The notes: generated from the sequence alone by a model not told the origin. Counted from the stretch's first letter, positions 10,801 to 22,529 are shown. The stretch is 64,000 nt of DNA from Mortierella alpina (GCA_029449245.1 JANATF010000022.1:207501-271500); one strand, 5' to 3'. Numbers and translations are program-made.

Positions 10801-11717
10801 ACGCGAGTTTTCGTGGGCACAACATGCCTTTCAGGCTGGGACAATAGACATTTGGGATGTGAGGCTGACTTACAGTAGAATAAGAAAGAATAACCTGTGA
10901 CACTATACTCTTTTAAAATACACATGCACCGTCTACGCCGACGTCCCAACCCCATCCTTTTGAACTCTAGCGTACTTGGTGCGGCGACTCGCTCTCGAGA
11001 AAGCAAATGCATGTCAGGGCGCAGGTTAAGCATCGGACTACCTATCTCCTGGCATAAACGACGGCGTAATACGTTAAGGGGTTGCTTCAATGGCTTTTGT
11101 GTAACGAATTTCTAGTCCTCATCCAACGAGTCATAGTCCATAGAAAATCACAGTTACTATCATACGCACATCCGTTACATTGTTGTGAGTCTATGTGAAC
11201 CAGGCAGGGCAAAGAGCGAAGTAGCAATCACTGTTTTCCATCCTTGGGCTTAGTAGGTTTACGATATCAGTCGCGAACATTCTGTTACCCCCAACACTGG
11301 TGTGTGCATTTTCATACTTGACAATTATGGTTTTTCGACTTTCGACTTTGTACGCAAAACACCAACGGGCGTAGCTTGGGATGATATTGTATGCCAATTT
11401 CGACAGACAAGCTGGGTGAAAATGTCGTTCGGGTCAATCTTCAAGATATATGGGCTACTTCCGTTTTATACAACGTGACCGTAGAGGAGTGTGGTCTGGA
11501 TGTTGACTATGTTGGTATCATAGTTCCGTTAAGAGGTCCATGGGAAGGTTGACAGAGACTGCTGACTGATAGCTACGTTTTGTTAACATGTCCATATGCG
11601 TTACACTACACCCCCTCAATACACATTGTACTGATGAAACGCAGATACAAGCATGCGGTTTGCCTTTTGAGTTGAACTTCCGACAATGAGCATGTGCCTA
11701 CAAGACGGGCAATAGGT
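10801..11717. other. No recognisable gene
   Basis: There are short random frames only. This lies inside the block that separates 28S fragments B and C. I see nothing beyond mixed unique sequence. Confidence 0.4.
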
Positions 11718-11998
11718 ATATAAAAAAGCGGGTTTGTCCTGGGATACTCTCTCTTCACCGACTAACTACTCGTTCCAACTTTCTTCTCGTCTCATCGTGT
11801 GGCCGTGATTACCTTTGGAAAAATTCATTAAAAGCTATCAGTTAACAAACAGTTGGTGACATCCTATTACAACTAATCGACCTTATCTCTGATCTACGGG
11901 GTAGGGTAAGTAAATCTAGTAGTGACTGTGAACAATGATATTCGTTATGTGCGATACTGTGCTAGTACATGTCCAAAATTTCTAATATGTGACTATAG
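11718..11998 (+). promoter_or_regulatory. Putative promoter and 5' UTR intron of the 12160 gene
   Basis: A TATATAAAAAA box at about 11718-11728 is followed about 30-60 bp on by a pyrimidine-rich TCTCTCTTCACCGACT start region. A possible 5' UTR intron runs from GTAAGT at 11906 to CTATAG at 11998. Confidence 0.45.
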
Positions 11999-12159
11999 CC
12001 TCTGTATAGACCATACGAAGAGGAACGAACGTCAATTGTCGCACATATAATCAGAAGGTGAGCAGATACGGCTCTGATGCGATTAAGCCTATGATTCAAC
12101 GCTACCTGATTTACTACGCTTACATTATGTCCTTTTGATGCACATCCTATTTCGATAGC

Positions 12160-13074
12160 ATGGCGCGTCTCAGGCTAAGCTATTCGATTACCAAGGACTT
12201 TAGCCGCAAGTATACAGTCCTTATCAGTCTTGCTATGGTGTTTGGATTGTCGGCAGTTACGATTTGGACTGTATTTACAAAGAAGGATTGCACAACATAT
12301 ACGTCCCTCGTGTATGAGCCGAAGAAATGCCAGCCATACAACCTGTTCGATGGCAGTGAAGTCAGACAAAGTCGCGACGGCAAGACGCCATTTGTCTACA
12401 GCGATAATGTTGCAGGAATTGCGGAGGACTACAAGTATAAATACAACACATACAGCTGCACGACCATGAACTACTATCGGTTGGTGCTGAACTCGGACCG
12501 GTCAACACAAATCCAGTACGATGTCTCCTGTGCCTTTGATGATGGCGTAAACTTCCGACTCATTGCCAGCACCGTGTCGAACATGGTAAACTTCGGCTGG
12601 GATTCAAGCCTGAGTACCGACTGTCCCAGTGGTTACCTGCTGGGTTATATATTCGGCAGTGGGGATAGTGATAAACAAGCGCCATCAGTCCTGGGCATCG
12701 GACTGGATACAAATGTCTGCAGGACGTCACTTTGGGTCGACAATCAAGGCAACGTGGTCTACAACATGCCCAACAGCACCCATCCAGTTCTGCCATACCC
12801 TAAGCAGAGGCTGATGACGGTGCGCGATTATGCCGAATACAAGCGACGCTTGGCTGCCGACTTCGCTATCAACAACAATATGAGATTCATAGTCGGCTAT
12901 AGTTGTGCCAGATGTGTAATCAAGTCTGGATGGGATCTTGCACTCACATTGCTGACTTCGCTGGCGTCGATTGGAGGCGTTCTCTATACAGCTCTGCTTT
13001 TTATTGGACAGAAGCTATATGAGAGACCATCGACGCATGATGTCGATCTAGAACGTCTTGTTTCTCAAATGTAA
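12160..13074 (+). CDS. Membrane protein with two helices and a Cys-rich outer domain, unknown
   Basis: 304 residues, single exon. A hydrophobic helix at about residues 18-38 (VLISLAMVFGLSAVTIW) and another at about 258-282 (ALTLLTSLASIGGVLYTALL) bracket a 215-residue domain with around eight cysteines (KKDCTT, KKCQP, SCTTMNYY, SCAF, TDCPSGY, NVCRTS, SCARCV). The spacing suggests disulphides in a lumenal or extracellular domain, with a basic N-terminus and a short C-terminal tail in the cytoplasm. I recognise no enzyme motif. It lies in the segment inserted between 28S fragments B and C and has its own TATA and leader upstream. Confidence 0.75.
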   Translation: MARLRLSYSITKDFSRKYTVLISLAMVFGLSAVTIWTVFTKKDCTTYTSLVYEPKKCQPYNLFDGSEVRQSRDGKTPFVYSDNVAGIAEDYKYKYNTYSCTTMNYYRLVLNSDRSTQIQYDVSCAFDDGVNFRLIASTVSNMVNFGWDSSLSTDCPSGYLLGYIFGSGDSDKQAPSVLGIGLDTNVCRTSLWVDNQGNVVYNMPNSTHPVLPYPKQRLMTVRDYAEYKRRLAADFAINNNMRFIVGYSCARCVIKSGWDLALTLLTSLASIGGVLYTALLFIGQKLYERPSTHDVDLERLVSQM

Positions 13075-13193
13075 CGTCCCGGCCCCACAAGGTTCTAGGT
13101 CGTGTACGTTTCAGCAGAGACCACTTCCTTTTTATACAAGATCATTGAGTGTCTACAGATAGCCCGCGGCATCCATGTGCCTATTAAAACTAG

Positions 13194-13300
13194 CCCATTG
13201 CAATCGCCTTTTAAAACAACAGTGTAGGTTAACCAGCGGAGTACGATCTGCTGAGATTAAGCACCTATTGTAAAGTTTTTTATCGAAAGAAGAGCATCTT
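13194..13300 (+). pseudogene. 28S rRNA 3' fragment C (extreme 3' end)
   Basis: GCCCATTGCAATCG, then TACGATCTGCTGAGATTAAG, are the diagnostic 3' end of eukaryotic 28S rRNA. It aligns with 58865-58970 of the better copy, more diverged. It follows the membrane protein gene, so the 28S 3' end is split into three pieces over 6.8 kb. Confidence 0.8.
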
Positions 13301-13641
13301 CATCTCTTTTCGGGTTTGTATTCACACGCTTGCAACAAATCGTTTATAGCGACATTGAATTTTGATCCTAGTCTCGTATCCTTACTTGCAAAAAGTCGAC
13401 GTCATTGGCAATTACTACTCCGTGGTTTTAACGTGAAAAAGGTAATAATGAAAAATAAAACCACCGCTACAAGCATTCATCGCAACGTGTTCGCTGTTCG
13501 CTGCTCTTACCATAGGTATTATGCATGGCGGTGTAACGTGTACATGATCATTTATTATGGTCAAGATCAAGAAAAATGTCGATCTGGCGGCTCACTTCAG
13601 TGCAAACGACCCAGTCAAAGATATCCGAACTAACAGCCTCT

Positions 13642-15589
13642 TCAGTGAGCCCTTGCTGTTGGCTTGACTTTCATAGGAGTTCCAAAACTTGCTCTCCCTG
13701 TTTGTGCCAGTTCCCTCAGGAGAGGAAGAGGCCGCGTAATCATTGCCTAGTAGCAGTAGTTTAAAAAAAGTTAAATGGTTGTACGATGATAATACGTGTA
13801 AAGAGCAATTTATGTACATCCTGAGACAAACCTTGATATTGAGAAGAATGTTCAATATATTAGCAACACCAAACAAATCGCTGTGGTCGCGGGGGACATA
13901 TGCCACAGCAACAGAGTGCAAGCAATAAATTCCATCCCACTTGTGGTTCATGCTGTACATCGTCATCTTGTAGCCTAAGGAATTGAATGAGCAGCGTTAG
14001 ATCAAGCAGTATTTCAGAGCAAAATTAAGAAGTTCAACAGACTTACTTACCCTCGATCAATATTCCATACACGTCGAAGTTTTTGACACTAAGGGAACAG
14101 GACATTATCGAGTCGATCGCATCTTTCATTTCATTCGCCAACTTCTCGAAATCAGTGCGTACTGTAGTCGATTTCTTCAAAGGAGCTTTCGCTTCGACAA
14201 CAAGCGGGTAAATGGTCCTCCCATGTATCCGCAGCGCGATATGATAGTCGGATCGTCTTCCTTGACCTGCTAGATCAATTGCTTTTCTCTGGCGAGATGG
14301 CGGAAACTCTGTCGTCCTATAACAATTATAAAGGCTCTCGTTTTAGTATTGGATCTAGAGAGCGGAAAACAATGCTCTTTGCATCAATTCTTACCAATCA
14401 GTCCTTGTTTTCGGAATGCTCCCAAACACAGCATCAAAAAACGGCGCGTACCGTGTCTTCACAAAGGAGTCTTCATTGATCTGTTGTTCATTCCAGAGCG
14501 CAGTCGTTGCCAAGAGCCCTTGATAGATTTGCTCCAAATCGTCTTTGACACCATCAGAAATATATTGTAGATAAACAGAGCGTCGCGATTCCTCCGTTGC
14601 AGATGACAACTCGTAGGCGATGCAATGGTTACGCGCGATAACTGAAGGATCCAGGAAATCATGCAGCGCGTTTGTTGAACTGAGCTGCTTCCAAAGGTCA
14701 TCATCATTGAAATAGCGGTACAGTGCACTCTCCGCGTCGGTACAGTCGAAATGGAAGATATGGTTTAAAGACCTATGCAGTCAGAGCATAAAGTGTTAGC
14801 GCCACGTATACATAACCTAGCAATCTCGATTACAAACAAGAAATACGTACAATATTGCTGTGGGGTCGTCGAGCATTTCATTAGCCAGGATGGACTGATC
14901 GCGAAATTCCATCAAAGACTTGGAAACATTCTTTTTGTTGACTATCCAGTGGTCTGTTTCTTTCAGCAGAGAAGTGTGCTGGCCAGGTCCACACAGCCTA
15001 TCAATGACATAGTCATCCTGCTTCTTCTTTTTGGGTGATGATGATGTCGACGACTCTGATGGCACATACTCCGTATCAGATTCTGTGATACTTGTTGCAT
15101 ATTCTGCATCGTTACTTGCATCGAGGAATGGGTTGTATGCTAGATGGAGTAATAGAACAGTTAGTAAGCCACTTACAACTTTACTAGTCGGCTTTGACTT
15201 TTCTTACCTTTTGTTCCTTTATCTACAACATTAAACGCATGCTGAGCTTTTAAGCGAGAGGACCGAACCAGGCGCTTTGCAGTTTCGTTAGCGGCGTCAT
15301 CAGCCTCACCAACAAGATCCGAATCGGCCTTTCTCTTCCTCCAGTACGATGCCAACAAGCCATCCTTCTTGCTCTTATCGTATTTCCTCCGCAAGACCTT
15401 GGCTGCATTGACAAACTTCAGTCGGTCACTGTTGGCGAGGGCCTGGATACCTGCCAGCCACGTGCTTTCTGCACTTCCCTGGTGAAGATTGGTGACATGG
15501 TCGAAAAATTGGAAATGATTCGCCTTTTCGAGATCTTTGACTGTAGTGAAGAATGCCTTCAAGTCCTTATTCATTTTAATCGAGTCCAT
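13642..15589 (-). CDS. Six-exon protein with PD-(D/E)XK nuclease-like motif
   Basis: Exons 15589-15208, 15139-14851, 14772-14395, 14316-14051, 13974-13832 and 13746-13642. All have GT-AG introns and phases join, giving 520 residues. The N-terminus is helical and basic with an NLS-like patch (VLRRKYDKSKK), then a Ser-rich linker ending SSSPKKKKQDD. The middle is an unrecognised helical domain. Around residues 370-393 it reads RRSDYHIAL ... YPLVVEAKAPLKK: Asp373, then Glu391-x-Lys393 on a hydrophobic strand, the arrangement of PD-(D/E)XK nuclease cores. A helix with regularly spaced charges (FEKLANEMKDAID) follows. I infer a nuclease-like fold, possibly related to those attached to CRN headers, but this protein has no CRN header. 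Activity is unproven. Confidence 0.8.
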
Positions 15590-16754
15590 GTTGAGCGAAC
15601 AAAGGCGATGAGCGTGGGTGCAGAAACGTTGGGCCAGGATGCAACGGTTGCTTGTACTATAGAGTCAACAGGCGGATTAACTATATGGTACGACGGAGAT
15701 ACCTGACAAAAGAAAAATGCTCAGGAAGCAGTAAACATGGAGTGAGAATTTAAATGGTAAACACCACTTTCTAAGAAAGAGGTAACGATATATAACGGGC
15801 ACCTGCCATTGAGTTCCTTGCCAGGGAACACATTGGTGGCAATTATCTTAGTCTGCGTCTCCTGATAATCTCTCCCAGCTCTTGCAATTAACGAAAGATG
15901 AGAGAGATTGTCGCTCACCAGGGATGAACACACCCAAACCTACACATTATGCGTTGTAGGATAGTTGACAAAGATATGGGCCCGACTACACGGCGCCAAA
16001 CTGCGAACAGTTCGACCAGCAACGATCTACGCCATCAACCATTGAAGACTGCAAACAAGTCTTGACCATGCTTCCTGATAATCTCTCCCGTTCTCTTGCG
16101 ATTAATGAGAGGAGGAGGAGATTGTCGCTCACCAGGATGAACACACCAACACCTGCACAATATACGTTGTAGGGTGGCTGTCAAGGCGGAACAGTGCCGT
16201 AGAAACACAAGTGCAGGGAAAGTACTTACTATGAGAGCGACAGAGAGAAAGAGAGAGAGAAATATATATGTGCAGTGGAAGGATGAAGGTAAACAAAGGG
16301 AGGAAGGGTATAACGAGAAGGGTGATGGAGAGAGTAAGGGACAACAAAGGTGATAAAGAAGGGAGGGAAAATGAGAGAGTGGGGTATATAGTTGTGATGA
16401 GACAAGCGTGGAGTGAGGATGAGGAAAAGATGTGGGGTGGTGGAAGGATGAAAGTTGAGTGGTGGCAAAAGGAAGGCAGCAAGCGTCACAAGCGAAAAGT
16501 GACGTCACTACACTTTATTTCCTTGCTGTAAGGAAATAACAGATTATTTTGCCATCGCTCCCACGCTCTCTTTCGCCTCTCATCATCGCCTTTGCCACCA
16601 CTCCCATGCCACTTCTTCGGCCTTCGCCTTTCCTCTTCCTTTTTCTTTTATACCCACATCCTACTTCTCCCTCCTATTCTTTCACCTTTCGCTTACACAT
16701 CCGTCACTCTCTTTGACAGCCTCCCTTTTTTTGCCTTTGATGCTTTGCAACACC
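15590..16754. other. Intergenic with a duplicated 105-110 bp block and a CRN promoter
   Basis: This holds a direct repeat (15862-15966 and 16073-16182) and a G/A-rich tract (16230-16470) whose open frames are composition artefacts. From about 16525 a promoter segment (AGGAAATAACAGATTATTTTG, CTCCCACGC, CTTTTATACCCAC) is clearly homologous to 34804-34950 upstream of the intact CRN gene at 35069. Confidence 0.6.
15862..16182. repeat. Direct repeat, two 105-110 bp units
   Basis: Units 15862-15966 and 16073-16182 share TCCTGATAATCTCTCCC, GAGATTGTCGCTCACCAGG and GATGAACACACC plus the CGTTGTAGG end. The spacer between them contains unrelated sequence. Confidence 0.8.
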
Positions 16755-19700
16755 ATGACCGACAACCAGTTGACCCTGTTCTGTCTTGTTGATGGGGAGC
16801 CAACCTCTAACGCGTTTCCGGTCGGGATTGAGTTCTCTAAGACAATTGGTGACCTCAAGAAGTTTATAAAAACCGAGAAGTCTCCTGAGTTTGACGACAT
16901 CGCTGCAGACAAGCTCGCCCTTTGGCGCGTCTCGATCCCAATCATCGAGGACAACGATGAACTCCCCATCCTGCTCAACAATGTCCCCGACAATGAAAGG
17001 AAAAAACTCGGCCCAGCGACTCGTCTCTCCAAGGTGTTTCCTGTGGATCTTCCAGAGGAGACGGTCCACATCATCGTCCAGCGACCTCCTCCAGGTAATG
17101 TAGACGCGTTTGCTCTCAGTCCCGCATGAGCTTGTTTTTTATATTCTAACCTTAATTCACAACTCTATTTGCATGTCGTAGTTCATGCACCTGTCCCCAT
17201 CCGTGCCTCTACTCCACTCCCTAGCCATCTCTCGGATGAGTCGCGTCCTGGTACCCCTCTCTCTGGTAAGCGATTGCGTTACCTGCGTTTCTCATTGCTT
17301 GCATCCTGTCTTCCTCTGCCTTACACACACTTCCCTGTCTCATACGACTAGGTGACCTCCACGTGGACATCAAAAAGATCACGGACAAGTTCTTTGCACC
17401 TGGACCCATTGTCGACTTTCTCGACGCATTTGTGAAGGGCAAAGGGGCGCTACCTACTACTTCAGGATCCATTCGTGGTCTACCAAGAGCGTGGCGACGT
17501 GGTTTCGGGAGAGCGCCACCCTCGAGACCGAGTCTGCTGTTCATGGACCTCCCCGACCCGTCAATACCTGACTCGGCATCAAGGAATCTTGCAGCTGGAT
17601 CTATTCTCGAACTTGTCAAGCAGAATAACAGAGCCGTGATTCCGGTGAGAAAGTTAGCGTGGATGATACTGGCACTATTTTCTTTTCATCACTGTTCGTT
17701 GTCCGTTTCACTTACATTTTTCTGTCCTGTTTTCTTCTATTCTCATGAAAAGGTTTTCGGCGTCTCTGGTAGGCAAAATGCTACAAAGTGCGCTCTAAAG
17801 ATATCTTCCAACAGCTTTGAGACATGGCACTGACTATATGAACGCTTCGTTGTGCCCACATAGGCTGTGGCAAGACCCGCGCTGTCATTGAGCTTCTTTC
17901 GCAACATTGGGGATTCTACTTTAACGCTTCTAGCGACGATTGGGGATCATCAGATATGCTTACCCTTCACTCCACCGTCCAAGGTTTATTACAGGATAAC
18001 CGGAAGTCATTCATCGTTGACCGACAAGCCAATAACGCCAACGCAAGAAAAGTGACGTTCTTGCTCTTCCTCTCGCGACTTCTCATCTTTAAGCACTGCC
18101 TGAATGTTGCCGGCAGCAGTGAAACGTTTACAAGTGCAAGATGGACTCTCCTACAAGTGTGCCCTCATGTGCTTTTTGACAAGGACATTTTCAACATGCT
18201 ATTCCTTCAACTTCTCAATCTTCAGCATCACGGCGAAGCACCTCTTTCTTTATTGATCCGCAATGTATACGAGGACACGAAGGAATGCCTGATCCGACAG
18301 GGATGCCTGCCGAATATCAAGGAGGACACCAGACTCTTGGTAGTCCATGATGAAGCGCAGTTCCTTGGCGATGAATTCAACGGCTCGTTCCAGTCAATGT
18401 CATCATCGGACGAATCCCCGAGACCCCTTTTAAGCCCAATTCTACATGCATTTCGAAACATCGGCGAACATCAGCTCACGCTCGTCACATGTGGTACGGG
18501 ACTAAGGTACTGGTTCGAGGAACAAGACAAGCACGAAAGAAAACAGACGAGTTGTATATGAATACTAATGTTTAATTCCATGAAATAGTATCAACACCCT
18601 TTTCTGGGTTCAGAGCTCAGGTTCTGGTCTGAAGGACAGCTCCAGTACCTTTGAGTGTAAGTGGATCAGTCTGAGTCATGTTTGAAAAGGGGCAGTCATA
18701 TATTCAAATATTTTCTGGCACTGACGGTTTGTCTCCTTCTACCCCCTTTTCAAAAACAATGATAGACCTCGAATTTCCTGGATGGACAGATCGAGAATCG
18801 ATCAAGACATACATCTCCCGAGTGCAGGATTGTTTGAAGGATGAGAAGTCAAAACAGGTTTTGAACGAATACCTATCGCAGGACGCACTTGGTATGTTGT
18901 ATGACAAGTTTGTGGGCCGGTACAGACCAGCTATAGTTGGTAAAGTGCTTTTGCTTTTCTCGAGACGACCACAAAGACAATGAATTGATGGCATGGGATT
19001 GTGCTCATTACTTACAACCTCCACACTTGCATTCTCTTGTATATAGCAATAGAAAGGATCATCGAATGCAACGATCCTAGTGCACGGAAGAAGACCATCG
19101 AGGATGCAGAGGAAAGACTGGTATCTTGGGCATATCGGCACATCAAAGGAAACCTGTGCTATGAAATACTGCGCAGTTTTTGTTTTTTCAGGACAAGCAC
19201 AAGGGCGTGCGTCGTTACAAGTCTGTCAAGCCTGTCCTCGTCATCCTGTGGTTCTACTTTTATAGACGCTGCTTTTGGGGTGAGAGCACCCTCGAGATCG
19301 ATAGCATCAATTCATCCTTGGTAAGACGCGCCTTTGGTCGGATCAAGATCGGCAACCATACTGCGATTACAGTTGTGGACGGACCCTTCATGTTTAAGGC
19401 CGTGAAAAACTTCTTCACAGCAACGGACCCAGGATTCCAGTGGGTCTCAAGGAGTTCGTTTCATTCTTCTTCCCAAAGCAAGCCATTGGGGCCAGGCTCG
19501 GTGTTCTTTATCCGAATCGACGGTCGCAGGATGGTGCCTTTGTACAGGTACGTTTACTGATATGGCACGATCACGTAGCACATAAAATTTCGCCGAGATT
19601 TCTAATAATTTCTCAACACTATTTTTAATAGATGAAGCTGTATCACGGTTCAGTCACACTTTACTAGGAAAAGGCACTGACTACGGTTTCGGCGTCCTGC

Positions 19701-19985
19701 ATCGAAGACCTTGCCAAAAATTTGCGAAACGTTTGCCCTGACCACATTTACATCAGCATGGTCATTGCGTGCCCCATGGTATGTGGCTCCAGATTGCCAC
19801 CAGTTGTTGAAATCCCTAGATAAGACGCCAGTGGCGTTCAGCAGGTCGTGCGTGATACAAGTCAGCGATGTCAAGTTTGGCCAGATCCTCCTCAAAGCGC
19901 ATGTCGTGTTTGTTTACAGACAAGAATGCCGGAAAACGAGTAGCCGACGACAGTGACAGCGGCGATGATGATAAAGACTTCTAAA
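16755..19985 (+). pseudogene. Crinkler (CRN) NTPase-nuclease gene, decayed paralogue of 35069-38324
   Basis: The 5' half is well preserved: exons 16755-17094, 17182-17265, 17352-17644, a 16-nt micro-exon 17753-17768, 17864-18506, 18589-18656, 18766-18939 and then from 19047. It encodes the ubiquitin-like header (LTLFCLVDGE ... LALWRV), a linker, Walker A split by two introns, and the DEAQ Walker B. From about 19175 the frame is lost relative to the 35069 paralogue, giving a stop at 19322-19324. About 260 nt between the GFQ and FFFPKSK regions are missing, and the final exon (from 19632) is frame-shifted. It could still yield a header-plus-NTPase protein without the nuclease. CRN effectors act in host nuclei in other organisms; that role here is only inferred. 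Confidence 0.85.
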
Positions 19986-20029
19986 AAGCCAAGGACATAA
20001 TAGTATGCTGAAAGGTGTTTTCACTTCAG

Positions 20030-20115
20030 CACTTTAAGAGGCGTCGTTTCTTGCGCCTTTCACTGGTACTAACAGGCACCTCTTCATAGATACTAACATG
20101 CAACGTTACAAGTGC
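20030..20115 (-). pseudogene. Relic of the 41868-40911 minus-strand gene
   Basis: GCGTCGTTTCTTGCGCC and TACTAACATGCAA lie in the same order and spacing as at 41636-41700, where they encode the basic RRKKRR segment and a splice acceptor. The rest of that gene is missing here. It sits downstream of the decayed CRN, as the intact gene does downstream of the CRN genes at 35-40 kb. Confidence 0.6.
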
Positions 20116-20753
20116 AATCGCCAATTTCATCTTGGTTTTAGAGGAGACACAAATTCCGTCGCATGCAACATGTCGCAAGGAGCCATTCTTTTAAGCGTCA
20201 TGGGCAAAAGTTTCGCGTCGCGAAAGTTAAAGGTAAAGTACTCATATCGCCGTTTGTGTGTAACATAGTACATGCTGTAAGAGGAATAGAGTGACCCCCT
20301 ACAGAGCTGCTGCACGTTGCCCATCACGATGCGAGTAAACTTATCGCAATCCGTGGTCAGTAACTGCATAACTCTTCGAACGGTCAATTCCTCCAGAATC
20401 AAACCTCTGGTTGGTGGCGCGCAAAAGCATATCAAGCTCAATACGTCTCCATGCTTAACCATGAGAAAAGCGTGTACCTTTTGCCACCAATTTCAGCGCC
20501 AGAGAATAAAGGCTTCGTTTAATCTTGTCGTCTTTCCTCCATCGTGCCCTTCTTTCGTCCTTTACCTCTCCTTCACCCACATCGTGCAACTGAATTTCCT
20601 TTGACTATTGAAAATCTTCTTACGATTCTGCTCTTCCTGTCACATCCATCCACGCTCATCAAATACTGTACCCCGCTGTCATCTATCACCCACCGCAGCA
20701 GCGGTTTATGCCGTAGCGGATACCAGTGATGCGCTTTCACTGCTGGGCCTAGG
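20116..20753. other. No supported gene
   Basis: A 111-residue open frame lies on the minus strand (20462-20127), but it shows no motif and includes sequence related to the upstream region of the 41868 gene (CATATCGCCGTTTGT). Probably decayed duplicated DNA plus the promoter of the zinc-finger gene. Confidence 0.4.
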
Positions 20754-21236
20754 ATGCCGAAGCAAAGGTTTCTGTGCGGCGAGGTAGCCTGCCATAGATC
20801 TTATGCTACAAAATGTGCCCTGCGTAATCACATACTCGCCTCACATGCCGACCAAAGACAGCAATTTGACTGCATCGAGGAGAACTGCAGCAACACCTAT
20901 CTCAGCAATGGAGCTCTCAGGAGCCATATGATGCAGCAGCACTCCAAATACATCTGTCGGAATAAGGACTGCCGTCAGGTCTTTATTGAGAAAACCGCCC
21001 TTGAAGCTCACTTGAGGTTGCACAGATCACACAAATGCTCATACCCAGGTTGCGATCGATCTTATATGAGGTCGGAGGATTTAAGGAAGCACAGCAAGCA
21101 ACACCAACAAAGCAGAGCTTGTATACCACAGGAGTCAAGCACAGAAGACGAAACCACTGAATCTCAGATTAGTGGCGTCTCGTCTCCTTCACCGATCGTC
21201 GATTATCCAAACGGTATATTGGATGCCCAACGCTAA
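20754..21236 (+). CDS. C2H2 zinc-finger protein, four fingers
   Basis: 160 residues, single exon, starting at the ATG after CTAGG. Four C2H2 units: FLCGEVAC...HILASH (about 7-30), FDCIEENC...HMMQQH (39-62), YICRNKDC...HLRLH (66-88) and HKCSYPGC...HSKQH (91-113). The TFIIIA-like C-x4-C spacing and the last finger (SYMRSEDLRKH) suggest nucleic-acid binding. The C-terminal 45 residues are Ser/Glu-rich and acidic, a possible activation region. It lies between CRN debris and two HNH-like genes. The target is unknown. Confidence 0.8.
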   Translation: MPKQRFLCGEVACHRSYATKCALRNHILASHADQRQQFDCIEENCSNTYLSNGALRSHMMQQHSKYICRNKDCRQVFIEKTALEAHLRLHRSHKCSYPGCDRSYMRSEDLRKHSKQHQQSRACIPQESSTEDETTESQISGVSSPSPIVDYPNGILDAQR

Positions 21237-21266
21237 TTGTCATGCAAAGAACTAATACATTGAGGA

Positions 21267-22432
21267 ATGATACCAAGCTTCCGTTTGATAGCATTTCGCA
21301 TAACTGTATTACATAGAGCGTCCTTGGTTGAAGGAACCCCTGCCCAGATTCTCACTGAGGATCTATTGTTTCCAGAAGGCTCCTATGTGACGAATGGCAT
21401 GGTTCAGGTATGAAAGGTAGCATCTCCGAAATACGTGACTATCCAGAAGTGGATATTTATATTCATCGATACCACTGAAAATGGTAGAGTGACGGCAAAC
21501 TTGCAGTACCTGTAGCGTGGCTTGACGATTACGCCCCATTCAGTAGACTGCAACAAAGCAGCTACAGGCACATTGCTGGTCACAAATACACCATCGAATC
21601 GGCGCTCCACCCAGGGAAACTCTGTGATAATGATGGGTGCACAGCTTTGATGACGTGGAGGAATGTGGGTCTCGTTCTTTGTCGTGATCGGTTGTACTAT
21701 AAAAATAACCGGCTCTGCAGCAAATGCGAATCCAAAGACAGAATCGTTAAGGTATCATCTCAAGTACTGCATGGAAGCCACCTAATTTCACTGACAAAGA
21801 GCTGGCTGATAAACAATTCCCTCCACAAACTATAGCACGAGGATGCGGCTAGACGAACGTATCAAATCGAAGGAGATCTACTTTCTGGACTTATCACGCA
21901 CCTCGCTCCTGACGGCGAGGTACCAAGCTGTGCTCAGAATCGCCGATGCGCTGGGTGCTCCGTGAAGCTGGATAGGACAAACGGGAGACTTGTGGTGGGA
22001 GAATCCAATATGCCGATCAGGTTCCACCCATATTGCCACGAATGCTGTAAAGATCGTTATTCGACGAAAACTCGAAAAGACCCGATGCACAAGTTCTCTG
22101 TTTGGGTGAGCGATCACAAGGACCAAGCCCAATTTGACTCCAAGGAATCGGCGCTTAACACTGTCATGACTGTGGCAGTGCAAGGTTTCTGCGCAGGACC
22201 AGCCATTTACAACCCTCAAGAACAGCTCCATATACGCGCCATGGCTAGAGAAGCAAATCCCACGTGCTTTTGGAGCGGCGCGAAGCTCTCGATCACGGCA
22301 AGCTGTCCAAGAAAAAAGCTCACCATCGACCGGACGATATTCAGTCAAGGCAAAGTTCTGCAATACGGTTCAGAGAAGCAAATCCTTGTTGCCGCTTCTC
22401 AATTTGTCAATTGGTATGGGCAGCGCATCTGA
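21267..22432 (+). CDS. Zinc-binding HNH-like protein, multi-exon
   Basis: Coding sequence can be followed from ATG 21267 (exon to 21407, donor GTATGA), through an exon about 21507-21751 (WLDDYAPFS ... CDNDGC ... CSKCESKD; donor GTATCA), to an exon 21838-22432. The phase between the first two exons does not fit cleanly, so the first junction is unresolved. Cys pairs (CDNDGC, CSKC; CAQNRRCAGC, CHECC) suggest zinc ribbons. The C-terminus CFWSGAKLS ... KLTIDR ... QILVAASQFVN has the C-x2-SG-x2-L, IDR and Q/N-x-x-V-N spacing of HNH/His-Me finger nucleases that I know from phage and mobile genes. This assignment is by motif only. Confidence 0.55.
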
Positions 22433-22529
22433 AATATATGTACATGTATATTGGCGTTTGCTCTCAGCTAACTAGCGCGACCGTTGGATTTCGGATTCTC
22501 AATCATTCACGAATTTTTATAGCTTTTTC

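Noticed and set aside
16035-16508. Minus-strand Ser/Pro/Leu-rich frames upstream of the first CRN
   Set aside because: These are translations of a G/A-rich tract that is also present upstream of the intact CRN; no start context or domain.
20127-20462. 111-residue minus-strand protein
   Set aside because: No motif, and part of the sequence is shared with the non-coding upstream region of the 41868 gene, so it is probably decayed DNA.
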